Assembly (NCBI GenBank): GCA_033763635.1
Contig: JANRKG010000115.1
Coordinates: 1-15,638, forward strand
Length of the DNA: 15,638 nucleotides
Source of the DNA: JANRKG01 sp033763635
Lineage (GTDB): Bacteria; Cyanobacteriota; Cyanobacteriia; GCF-001939115
Direction of reading: 5' to 3'
Position 1 is the first letter of the stretch. The number at the start of each line of letters is the position of its first letter. The notes beneath the pieces are model-generated. The model ran no database searches, was not told the DNA's origin, and saw only the letters and a list, made by a program, of their open reading frames with translations. The translations under genes and the position numbers were made by a program. This document shows, piece after piece, positions 6,009 to 13,283 of the stretch.

Positions 6009-8708
6009 ATGACTCCTCTCCCAAATGCCGGAGTTTCTAGCTCTGCCACGTCTTCCCCAACTCGATTTTCTTCTCAAGAAACGGTGGGATCAATGGATTC
6101 TCTGACTGTTAACCTGCCTCCTGATCCCCTCCAAACGGCTACGGGTGTTTATGTTACGGTTCACGGGCACTTCTACCAACCCCCCCGCGAGAATCCCTAT
6201 CTGGATGCGATCGAACGTCAACCCAGTGCGGCTCCCTTCCATGACTGGAATGAGCGCATTCACTACGAATGCTACCGTCCCAATGCCTTTGCGCGGGTGT
6301 TGAACGATCGAGGAGAACTGATCCGAATTGTCAACAATTACGAGTACCTGAGCTTTAACTTCGGCCCCACTCTTCTCAACTGGATGGAACGGCATGATGT
6401 GGAAGTGTATCAGCGCATCCTGGAGGCCGATCGCAAGAGTTGTGAACGCTTGAATGGACACGGGAACGCGATCGCTCAGGTTTACAACCACATCATCCTG
6501 CCCCTGGCAAACGAGCGGGACAAGTACACCCAAATTCGCTGGGGTAAGGAAGACTTCCGTTCCCGATTCAAGCGTGATCCCGAAGGGATGTGGCTGGCGG
6601 AAACGGCTGTGGACTATGGGACGCTGGAGGCTCTGATTGCGGAGGGGATCAAGTTCATTATCCTGGCTCCTTCCCAGGCCCAACGGTGTCGCCCCTTTCC
6701 GACCCAGCATGATAAAAATCCCAAATGGCATGAGGTGGGGGGAAGCCAGATTGATCCCACCCGCCCCTATCGGTGTTATTTGCCCGATGGCAATCCCGAT
6801 CGAGACTACATTGATATCTTTTTCTACGATGGTCCCATTTCCCGCGATATGGGTTTCAGCAATGTGCTGTTTAACTCCCAGCACTTGTTAGGGCGCTTAG
6901 GGCAAGCAGTGCGCGGGGATCACCGTCCTTCCCAATTAATTTCTGTGGCGACCGATGGGGAAACTTTTGGGCATCATAAGGGCGGCACTGAAAAGACTTT
7001 GGCCTATGCGTTCCTGGAGGAGTTCTCTCGTCGTCATTGGACGGTCACGAACTTTGCCCATTACCTGAGCTTGTGCCCCCCCACCTGGGAAGTGGAACTG
7101 AAGCCTGTCACAGCTTGGAGTTGTAGTCACGGAGTCGATCGCTGGCAGGACGACTGCGGCTGTGGCGGCGGCGGTGAGTGGCACCAGAAGTGGCGGCGAC
7201 CCCTTCGAAATGCTCTGGATTGGCTGCGAGATGAGTTGGTAAAAGTTTATGAGGAACAGGGTAAAAAGCTGTTTCTCAATCCCTGGCAAGCACGGGATGA
7301 GTATATTCAGGTCGTCCGGGATCGGCGATCGGAATCCGTCGAACAGTTCTTTCTCCGCCACCAGGCCCGATCCCTCTCACCCCTGGAACGGGTGGATGCC
7401 TTGCGGTTGTTGGAGATGCAACGCCATGCCCTCCTGATGTACACGAGTTGCGGCTGGTTTTTTGAAGAACTGTCCCGTCCGGAAGGGGTGCAAATTCTGC
7501 GATATGCGGCCCGTGCGTTAGAACTGGCGGGAGATGTGGCAGGGCTGCAACTGGAACCTACCTTTATCCAGCACCTTGCTCTGGCTCCCAGTAATATCGC
7601 AACGTTTAGTCAGGGAGCAGAGATTTATCGCCAACTTGTCACTACTGCCCAGATCAGTATGGAGCAGGTAGCGGCCCATTATGGGATCAGTTCCCTGTTT
7701 ACAACCTATCCCGCTGAACATCGACTCTATTGCTACACTGCCCAACGGTTGGATTACCAACTGCAACGGATGGGCCCGTTAACGCTGGCAGTAGGACAAC
7801 TCCAATTGGTGTCTGAGATTACCTGGGAGCAGTCCCATGTCATGTTTGCGGTTCTGCACTTAGGTGGCTGGGACTTCCACTGCTGTATCCAACCCTTCTC
7901 CGGTCGGCTGGAATATAGCCAAATGAAGGAAAGCTTGTTTGCTTCTCTGAAACAGGCTAGTGCAGCCCATGCGATCCTATCCATGAACCAGCACTTTACC
8001 GTTGGAGAGTTTTACAACCTGCAAAGCTTGTTTGCGGAAGAACGGCATCGGATTATGCGGCTCCTCAGCCAGGAAACCCTGTTGCGTTTGAACCAGCTTT
8101 ACACCCAGGTTTACCGGGATAACTATGGAGTGTTAATGGCTTTTCACCGAGATGAGTTGAGTGTGCCTCAAGAACTGCAAGTAGCGGCAGAGGTAGCCAT
8201 CAACCATCGAGTGCTCAATTCCCTCAAAGCTTTAGAGCATGAAATGGGGGATCTCACGAGTGCGCTGATGGGTGAATTAGGTCATTTAGCGGAATTAGAG
8301 GCGATCGCGACAGAAGCCAATCACCTGCACTGCCACATCCAGATCCCGGATGGTAAGCAAACCCTGGAGCAGTTGATCCTGCGGTTGCTCTGGCATCTGG
8401 TTCATGACTCCGAACCTACAAATCTAGAAGTTCCCATTCAGCACCTCAATCGCCTGATCGCCCTTGGGGATCTGCTCAAGTTGGAGATTTCCCTCGATCG
8501 GGTTCAAGAAACTTACCTGAACCAACTCCATAGCCGCATTATTCCCCTTTGCAAAGCGCTGGAATCTTCCTGCCAATCGGAAGAAGGGGTGATGGAGACT
8601 GAAATTGAACCGGGCATCCAAATCCAGATTGATCACGTTCGTCAGTTATTGGAGTTGGGGCAACAATTAAAGGTCGATGTGGAGGGATGGCTCACCGTCC
8701 TGAGATGA
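6009..8708 (+). CDS. glycoside hydrolase family 57 protein with DUF3536
   Basis: The predicted enzyme acts on alpha-glucans or related glycosides, as GH57 members are amylases, branching enzymes and 4-alpha-glucanotransferases. The exact substrate of DUF3536-type members is not known to me. The 899-aa protein has a variable, Ser/Thr-rich N-terminus (about 1-45) and then the GH57 barrel. Region 1 is HGHFYQPPREN (about 52-62). Region 3 is MWLAETAVD with the presumed nucleophile Glu198. Region 4 is ATDGETFGHH with the presumed acid/base Asp316. A Cys/Gly cluster (DCGCGGGGEW, about 382-391) precedes the helical DUF3536 half. No signal peptide is seen, so it is cytoplasmic. The start is the ATG at 6009 with AGGA four bases upstream; an ATG at 6093 (GGTGGGA upstream) is a credible alternative because residues 1-28 are low complexity. 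Only 4 nt separate its stop from the methyltransferase frame, so the two are probably co-transcribed. Confidence 0.92.
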   Translation: MTPLPNAGVSSSATSSPTRFSSQETVGSMDSLTVNLPPDPLQTATGVYVTVHGHFYQPPRENPYLDAIERQPSAAPFHDWNERIHYECYRPNAFARVLNDRGELIRIVNNYEYLSFNFGPTLLNWMERHDVEVYQRILEADRKSCERLNGHGNAIAQVYNHIILPLANERDKYTQIRWGKEDFRSRFKRDPEGMWLAETAVDYGTLEALIAEGIKFIILAPSQAQRCRPFPTQHDKNPKWHEVGGSQIDPTRPYRCYLPDGNPDRDYIDIFFYDGPISRDMGFSNVLFNSQHLLGRLGQAVRGDHRPSQLISVATDGETFGHHKGGTEKTLAYAFLEEFSRRHWTVTNFAHYLSLCPPTWEVELKPVTAWSCSHGVDRWQDDCGCGGGGEWHQKWRRPLRNALDWLRDELVKVYEEQGKKLFLNPWQARDEYIQVVRDRRSESVEQFFLRHQARSLSPLERVDALRLLEMQRHALLMYTSCGWFFEELSRPEGVQILRYAARALELAGDVAGLQLEPTFIQHLALAPSNIATFSQGAEIYRQLVTTAQISMEQVAAHYGISSLFTTYPAEHRLYCYTAQRLDYQLQRMGPLTLAVGQLQLVSEITWEQSHVMFAVLHLGGWDFHCCIQPFSGRLEYSQMKESLFASLKQASAAHAILSMNQHFTVGEFYNLQSLFAEERHRIMRLLSQETLLRLNQLYTQVYRDNYGVLMAFHRDELSVPQELQVAAEVAINHRVLNSLKALEHEMGDLTSALMGELGHLAELEAIATEANHLHCHIQIPDGKQTLEQLILRLLWHLVHDSEPTNLEVPIQHLNRLIALGDLLKLEISLDRVQETYLNQLHSRIIPLCKALESSCQSEEGVMETEIEPGIQIQIDHVRQLLELGQQLKVDVEGWLTVLR

Positions 8709-8712
8709 CCGC

Positions 8713-10932
8713 ATGGGGGATTTCTGCCACCAATACCGTGTTCTGTACCGATGCATTCAACCTGATGTGAACACTCTGCTGTGGGAGGCAAAGGGGCAGG
8801 AAATGCCCGATCCCGCCAATCGGTTTCTGTTAAGGGTCGCTTTTCTCTACTTCCTGGGATTGCGACCCGCCTATTCTCTTCAGACAGCCTGGGAACGGGC
8901 TGTCTTTTTAGTGCCCCATTTCTTTCAAGATTTTTCCCTGGCACTGATCCCTGAGGCTATCCTGACGACGATCGCTGAGAAGTTCGATCGCTATTCGTTT
9001 AATTTTCAGTCGCTTCCCACTGATCCCCGGCATCTGGTAGACCCTCCCACCTTCTGTAAAGCCTTTGAAACGGTGACAAGTGTGTCTGATCGTAAGTCTC
9101 GCGGTATCTTTCACACACCTCCCGATGTCGTAGAGTACCTGATTTGTCAAAGCCTTCTGTACTGGCTTCAGACAACTCTTCCCGACATCTCCCAGGCGGA
9201 TTGGATCGCTTTCATTCAGGGGACTTCCCTACCTGCGATCGTCGGGGATCATGCTCTGGCAATCGATCGCGCCCTGGCCCACATCAAAATTCTCGATCCG
9301 GCAGTGGGGGCAGGGGTGTTTCCGGTGGCGATCGTCCGTCACATTGGCAAAATGCGGCAGACTCTCACCCCCTACTTACGCCTGAATTCTGCTCAACAAG
9401 CCAGCCGGACCCTGGCCCCTCTCTATGTCCATACGCTGCACCACTCCATTTATGCCGTAGATCTGGACTTGGCAGCGGTGGAAATGACCCGCATTCAGTT
9501 ATGGCTCTTGCTATGGGAAGCGGGGGAAACCTCTCTACCTGCCTTACCTCAAGTTCTGTGGGGGGATACTCTGGCGATTCAACAGTCTCAACTATTTCTA
9601 GAAAGCTGTTTTAAATCTGTTTTTAAGCAACAACAGGGGTTTGATTGGGTGATTGGCAACCCACCCTATATCCGAATCCACAAACAAGACTGCCAGACCC
9701 GCCAGTATATCCGTCAGCACTTTGAATCGGCTCAGGGAGATTTTGACATTTACATTCTGTTTTTTGAAGTTGGGTTACGACTTTTAAAACCCGATGGAAT
9801 TCTCGCTTACATTACCCCTGACAAGTTTTTGGTGCGAAATTATGGGGTTAAAATTCGTCAGCTGATTTTACAGCATTCTGTTCTGGAACTCTTTGATATT
9901 TCTCGACGCGAACAAACTTTTGCGGCTGCAACCTATCCTTTAATGTCAATTTTGCAAAAGAACGATCGCACCCCTCAAATTCAATTTAAATTCGCTTCCC
10001 ACGCTCAAAAATTATTCGACGCTCTTCCAATCACTATTGAGAAACAAAAAATGGTTGCCAGACCAACCATTGATTTATGTCATCCAACGGATCAGGCGCT
10101 CTTAACTAAAATTTGGGATCAATCCAAACGCCTTTCGGATATGATCGATCGTCGCCAAATATTCTGCGGGACTCCCCGTGCAAAAGATTACCATTCCTGG
10201 GAGAACTATGTTTATTCCCTTGAAAAATTAAATAAAACTGCTGATTTTCAGTCTCTCCGCTTGTTAGTTTGTGCCCATTTAAGACCCTACCAAATTCAAT
10301 TCCAGAAACGAGTACGAACCCTTGGATATTCAATCAAAGAACCCTATTTCACAAATGTCGATAACCTGATTAATCCCCAACGTTGGGCAGATTTCTGTTT
10401 GACTCCTAAGTTACTAATTCGAGGTAATGATACTCGCATTACAGCGGTTTTAGATGAGATGGGTTCAGTCTTTATTGGAATCTATGGAATTAAAATTACA
10501 GATAGCTTAGTAGGACTTGATAAATATCTTCTGGGGATTCTAAATTCAACGCTTTATCAATGGGTATTAGCTGTTCAAAATCCCTCCATTCGGATTGCGG
10601 GAGGGTTTTTTTCAATCAACGCGCCTCACATTTTGAATCTTCCCTTTAAACCCATTTCGCAGCCAGAACAAGGTATCTTTGAGACCCTGGTGAATCGAAT
10701 TTTAGAGTTAACGCACGATCCAGCTTTTTCAACCCGTCCCGATTTGCAGGATCAGGTCAAGAACTGTCAGAATTCCCTCGATCGGCTCATCTACACGCTA
10801 TATCAATTAACAGAAGATGAAATTTTCAGGGTTGAATCCCTGGGATCACAGCAGAAAAACCGTTATGCCCCGCCTCGCGACCACGATCGAAGCCATCCTG
10901 TACCTGAAAGGCAAACCCCTTTCGCTCCGTGA
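8713..10932 (+). CDS. Eco57I/TaqI-like adenine-N6 DNA methyltransferase
   Basis: This would transfer a methyl group from S-adenosylmethionine to adenine N6 in a specific DNA sequence. The 739-aa product shows, in order: motif X (SRGIFHTPPDVVEYL, about 129-143), SAM-binding motif I (LDPAVGAGVF, 194-203), a motif II-like YAVDLDLAAVEMTRIQ (about 247-262), catalytic motif IV NPPY (316-319), and LLKPDGILAYITPDKF (about 357-372). A TaqI-like target-recognition region makes up the rest, ending in LDRLIYTLYQLTEDE, a usual closing element. No PD-(D/E)XK nuclease motif was seen and no nuclease gene is adjacent, so it appears to be methyltransferase-only. An ATG at 8803 with AAGGGG six bases upstream is a strong alternative start (709 aa). 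Downstream it overlaps scpB by 68 nt. The 3' half is clearly AT-richer than the 5' half, as expected if the specificity half has a different history. Confidence 0.88.
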   Translation: MGDFCHQYRVLYRCIQPDVNTLLWEAKGQEMPDPANRFLLRVAFLYFLGLRPAYSLQTAWERAVFLVPHFFQDFSLALIPEAILTTIAEKFDRYSFNFQSLPTDPRHLVDPPTFCKAFETVTSVSDRKSRGIFHTPPDVVEYLICQSLLYWLQTTLPDISQADWIAFIQGTSLPAIVGDHALAIDRALAHIKILDPAVGAGVFPVAIVRHIGKMRQTLTPYLRLNSAQQASRTLAPLYVHTLHHSIYAVDLDLAAVEMTRIQLWLLLWEAGETSLPALPQVLWGDTLAIQQSQLFLESCFKSVFKQQQGFDWVIGNPPYIRIHKQDCQTRQYIRQHFESAQGDFDIYILFFEVGLRLLKPDGILAYITPDKFLVRNYGVKIRQLILQHSVLELFDISRREQTFAAATYPLMSILQKNDRTPQIQFKFASHAQKLFDALPITIEKQKMVARPTIDLCHPTDQALLTKIWDQSKRLSDMIDRRQIFCGTPRAKDYHSWENYVYSLEKLNKTADFQSLRLLVCAHLRPYQIQFQKRVRTLGYSIKEPYFTNVDNLINPQRWADFCLTPKLLIRGNDTRITAVLDEMGSVFIGIYGIKITDSLVGLDKYLLGILNSTLYQWVLAVQNPSIRIAGGFFSINAPHILNLPFKPISQPEQGIFETLVNRILELTHDPAFSTRPDLQDQVKNCQNSLDRLIYTLYQLTEDEIFRVESLGSQQKNRYAPPRDHDRSHPVPERQTPFAP

Positions 10933-11398
10933 AATTGCGGAGTACGCGGCCTGTACGAAGGCGGAGGCGGAGGAAGGGATCATTGAATTAATGAAGGATT
11001 ATGCCCATCGCGATACGGCCCTGGAAGTCGTGGAAACACCGAATGGGTATAGTCTGCAATTGCGCTCGGCCTTTCAATCTCTGGTACAGACGATCCTCCC
11101 TGTTGATTTGGGAGTGGGTGCCCTGCGGACCCTTGCTGCGATCGCCCTTACAGGTTCGATCGCTCAGACAGATCTCGTCAACCTGCGGGGATCGGGAGCC
11201 TATCAGCACGTTCAGGAACTGGTGGAGAAGGGATTTGTTCGCAAACGGCGTTTATCTGAGTCCCGTACCTATCGCCTCCAGGTGACAGAAAAATTTCACC
11301 AGTATTTTCAAATTGAACAGTTGCCAGAGCCGTTGTTAAAGGCCAGGATTCGCCCACCTACCGTTGCAGATGTCCCGGATGCTGGCGAAACTGCCTAG
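10865..11398 (+). CDS. scpB: segregation and condensation protein B
   Basis: ScpB is the winged-helix (kite) subunit that, with ScpA, binds SMC to form the bacterial condensin needed for chromosome organisation and segregation. It acts as a cytosolic dimer. The 177-aa product begins MPRLATTIEAILYLKGKPLSL, the standard ScpB opening. It continues with two winged-helix domains: one at about 8-85 with CTKAEAEEGIIEL, and a second at about 95-155 with LAAIALTGSIAQTDLVNLRG, DLVNLRGSGAYQHVQELVEKG and the basic FVRKRRLSE. The ATG at 10865 is chosen over an in-frame ATG at 10817, because the extra 16 residues have no ScpB character and would lengthen the overlap. The gene starts inside the 3' end of the methyltransferase gene (68-nt overlap, different frame), so expression is probably coupled to it. 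smc and scpA are not in the window. Confidence 0.92.
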   Translation: MPRLATTIEAILYLKGKPLSLREIAEYAACTKAEAEEGIIELMKDYAHRDTALEVVETPNGYSLQLRSAFQSLVQTILPVDLGVGALRTLAAIALTGSIAQTDLVNLRGSGAYQHVQELVEKGFVRKRRLSESRTYRLQVTEKFHQYFQIEQLPEPLLKARIRPPTVADVPDAGETA

Positions 11399-11438
11399 AG
11401 ATGCCAAACTGCTCCTGCAACTCTATCCACCAAAATCC

Positions 11439-11654
11439 TTACAGCAAGGCCGACAAATCATTCACGACTCGCACTCGACCCCGCCCGATCGCATAAAGCA
11501 ACCGATCGATCGAGCGGCGTTCTTCCTCACTCATCGATTCACTGAGCAGAACCGCCAGGATTCCATAACGATCGGCTAAGGTCAGTTCGCCTGTATTGCT
11601 GGCCTGGGCGAATAATTCAGAAACAGCATTTGGAAGAGGTTGAACGGAAGACAT
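11439..11654 (-). CDS. small conserved-type hypothetical protein (71 aa)
   Basis: I know of no assigned function. The 71-aa protein is soluble and mostly helical: AVSELFAQASNTGELTLADRYGILAVLLSE, then SMSEEERRSIDRLLYAIGRGRVRVVNDLSAL. The pattern resembles a family of short cyanobacterial proteins containing LTLADRYGL and EER.SIDRLLYA, recalled from memory and not checked here. The start is the ATG at 11654. The gene is convergent with scpB, with only 40 nt between the stop codons and no evident terminator there. The high content of charged residues and the clean codon use support a real gene. A toxin-antitoxin role is conceivable from size alone, but no toxin partner is adjacent, so this is not claimed. 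Confidence 0.72.
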   Translation of the reverse strand: MSSVQPLPNAVSELFAQASNTGELTLADRYGILAVLLSESMSEEERRSIDRLLYAIGRGRVRVVNDLSALL

Positions 11655-11851
11655 AAACCAATCAGGAACTCGATATCTCTAATATCAGGGATTTCACTCA
11701 AATTTCCGGTGATAGCTTGCCTACCTAACCCGTGATAATTCGCGCTTTTTATCGTGACTTCGAACTAGGGAGACTGTGACTCAACCGAGGGTTCAAGGAT
11801 GATCGAAATCACATTTCAAGAATGCCCAGAGAACGATCGCCCTAAAATCGC

Positions 11852-11885
11852 AAAAAAACGTCCAGGTTGCAATTCAACCTGGACG
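11852..11885 (-). terminator. intrinsic terminator of the membrane-protein gene
   Basis: The inverted repeat has an 11-bp perfect stem, CGTCCAGGTTG (11859-11869) and CAACCTGGACG (11875-11885), with a 5-nt loop. A run of seven A (11852-11858) lies on its left. Read on the minus strand this is a GC-rich hairpin followed by a U-tract. It lies 60 nt after the stop codon of the minus-strand gene ending at 11945, which makes it a textbook rho-independent terminator for that gene. Confidence 0.93.
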
Positions 11886-11900
11886 CTGGATAAGGATTCC

Positions 11901-11935
11901 CCTTCTGCCTTCTGCCTTCTGCCCTTTGCCTTCTC
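11901..11935. repeat. heptamer tandem array (CCTTCTG)
   Basis: CCTTCTG occurs three times in a row (11901-11921), followed by the variants CCCTTTG (11922-11928) and CCTTCTC (11929-11935). It lies in the 3' untranslated stretch between the stop codon of the membrane-protein gene and its terminator, so it is transcribed. Short heptanucleotide tandem repeats are a known feature of cyanobacterial genomes. No role can be read here. Confidence 0.88.
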
Positions 11936-11944
11936 TTTTGCCTC

Positions 11945-12694
11945 CTAACGCGCAAATGGCAAAACAAACTCAGGGAGCATTCCCGATTTGGGAGACTGCA
12001 AAGCTGCCAGCACGATCGCCGTAACCGCCAGAATCGCAAACGTCCCAACCTGCATTGAGAAGAGACTACCTGCCAGTCCTGATCTTTTCTCTTTCAAAAA
12101 CAACCGGATCGTAAAACCCTTCACAACCCAGCTAAAAATAAAGCTAATGAGGAGTAACCCCGCTGTAATCCCATAAACGACAACGCTTTCTGTAGATTTT
12201 CGTAAGCCTTCCCGCAAGGCAAAACTACTAACATCAATTCCCACAAACACCACGTAGGTCATTAGGACATAAGCCCATTGGGGTAAATGCTTGAAAACTC
12301 CAGTGCGAGGATAGGCTCTGACACTCATCGCACCTGAAATGAGACCCCCCAGAACAGGAAAAGATGTGGTACTCACCATTGCTGCAATTGAGTAGAACAT
12401 ATTGGCGATGAGTGTTAATCCTAATGCCCTGGAATAACGCAAGTCTTCCCGTCGATGCAAAATAAATGCCTCTGTGGGCACAATGGCCAGCAATGGTAAA
12501 CCATACAGAGAAAATCCCAAACCCAAAGGAAGTGTGATTAATTGACTTCCAAATACCCACTCTCGAAACATGCCCGGACCACAGGCGATCGCCACCAAAG
12601 GCAATAACCCAATGAGGCAGAACACACTCAAGGGCATGACAAAGGGGCGAAATCGAACCAAAACGGATGAAGCGCGTACAGGTCGGTTCTGCAT
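11945..12694 (-). CDS. unrecognised polytopic membrane protein
   Basis: I do not recognise the family. From the ATG at 12694 the product is 249 aa with about six hydrophobic segments: VMPLSVFCLIGLLPLVAIA; LITLPLGLGFSLYGLPLLAI; a block around LGLTLIANMFYSIAAMVS; WAYVLMTYVVFVGI; VVVYGITAGLLLISFIFSWV; and FAILAVTAIVLAAL. Short basic loops (LHRREDLRYSR, RLFLKEKRS) are likely cytoplasmic. The N-terminus is basic (MQNRPVRASSVLVRFR) and not signal-peptide-like. A GTG at 12718 would add eight residues, but an AGGAGA motif lies inside that extension, about 12 nt before the ATG, and fits the ATG as its ribosome binding site. The gene is transcribed alone, ends in a strong terminator, and is divergent from the NIL-domain gene across a 217-bp spacer. 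No catalytic or transporter signature is visible. Confidence 0.8.
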   Translation of the reverse strand: MQNRPVRASSVLVRFRPFVMPLSVFCLIGLLPLVAIACGPGMFREWVFGSQLITLPLGLGFSLYGLPLLAIVPTEAFILHRREDLRYSRALGLTLIANMFYSIAAMVSTTSFPVLGGLISGAMSVRAYPRTGVFKHLPQWAYVLMTYVVFVGIDVSSFALREGLRKSTESVVVYGITAGLLLISFIFSWVVKGFTIRLFLKEKRSGLAGSLFSMQVGTFAILAVTAIVLAALQSPKSGMLPEFVLPFAR

Positions 12695-12911
12695 ACGAAG
12701 GGGGATCTCCTGAAGCACAAGTTGTTTTTACCTACAGAAAGAAAACAACTCATCACTGAAAGGTTACAGAAATCAATGTTTATCACTCTGCTTGAATGTT
12801 TGTACATTGCTTCTTCAGGACCGTTAAAAATGACACCCAATAAATACGGTATCCCCATCGAGATAATGTGGATTATGATTGACGAAATTCTAGGACTTGG
12901 AGAGGGGGAAA

Positions 12912-13184
12912 ATGACAGCTCTCAACGATACTCGATTAACCCAAATCCGTGTGCGGCTTAGAGTACCCAAACACTACCGCCAGCAGCCTGTCATTTCTCG
13001 CCTTGTTTCCGAGTACCACTTGACGGTTAACATTGCAGCCGCCCTTCTCGATACCCAATCTACGAGCGATGGCTGGTTCGATCTGGAACTGCATGGAACC
13101 CATGCCCATATTCAGGAGGGGCTGGCTTACTTGCACGAACTCGAACTCGAAATTTGGGACGATCAGGAAACCGATGGTTGGTGA
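12912..13184 (+). CDS. stand-alone NIL-domain protein
   Basis: The 90-aa protein is almost entirely one NIL domain, the ferredoxin-like ligand-binding fold known at the C-terminus of the methionine ABC ATPase MetN. The recognisable pattern runs from TQIRVRLRVPKHYRQQPVISRLVSEYHLTVNIAAALL (about 10-46), through GWFDLELHGT (about 54-63) to IQEGLAYLHELELEIW (about 67-82). The start is the ATG at 12912, preceded by a strong GGAGAGGGGG-type ribosome binding site; a TTG at 12897 in frame lies before that site and is rejected. There is no ABC transporter, ferredoxin or regulator fused or adjacent, so the partner or ligand is unknown. Stand-alone NIL proteins occur in cyanobacteria; a small-molecule or protein-binding role is inferred from the fold only. 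It is followed after 99 nt by the azoreductase gene on the same strand. Confidence 0.88.
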   Translation: MTALNDTRLTQIRVRLRVPKHYRQQPVISRLVSEYHLTVNIAAALLDTQSTSDGWFDLELHGTHAHIQEGLAYLHELELEIWDDQETDGW

Positions 13185-13283
13185 ATGTTTGCCACAAGCT
13201 AGAAATCTCTCGCTCAAAATGAAAAAATCCTAAAGGCTCCCCCAGGGAGCGATGAATTTGATGGAGTTTAGAGAGTAGGTTCT

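Noticed and set aside
6090..6884. 264-codon minus-strand frame
   Set aside because: It lies entirely opposite the conserved GH57 catalytic region and has no family features. It is a shadow of the GC-rich sense gene.
11439..11654. Antitoxin of a toxin-antitoxin pair
   Set aside because: The size fits, but there is no adjacent small toxin-like gene and no DNA-binding motif. Not claimed.
11799..11948. A 49-codon plus-strand open frame (ATG at 11799, stop at 11946-11948)
   Set aside because: It runs through the terminator hairpin and the heptamer array of the opposite gene, and its C-terminal residues are just translated repeat. No ribosome binding site is seen.
12722..12961. 79-aa plus-strand frame before the NIL gene
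   Set aside because: It overlaps the NIL gene and its ribosome binding site in another frame, and shows no family pattern.
13236..13250. GCTCCC-CCA-GGGAGC hairpin between the NIL gene and azoR
   Set aside because: It has only a 6-bp stem with a 3-nt loop and no U-tract on the plus strand. The T-rich side is on the minus strand, where there is no gene to terminate. Not convincing as a terminator.
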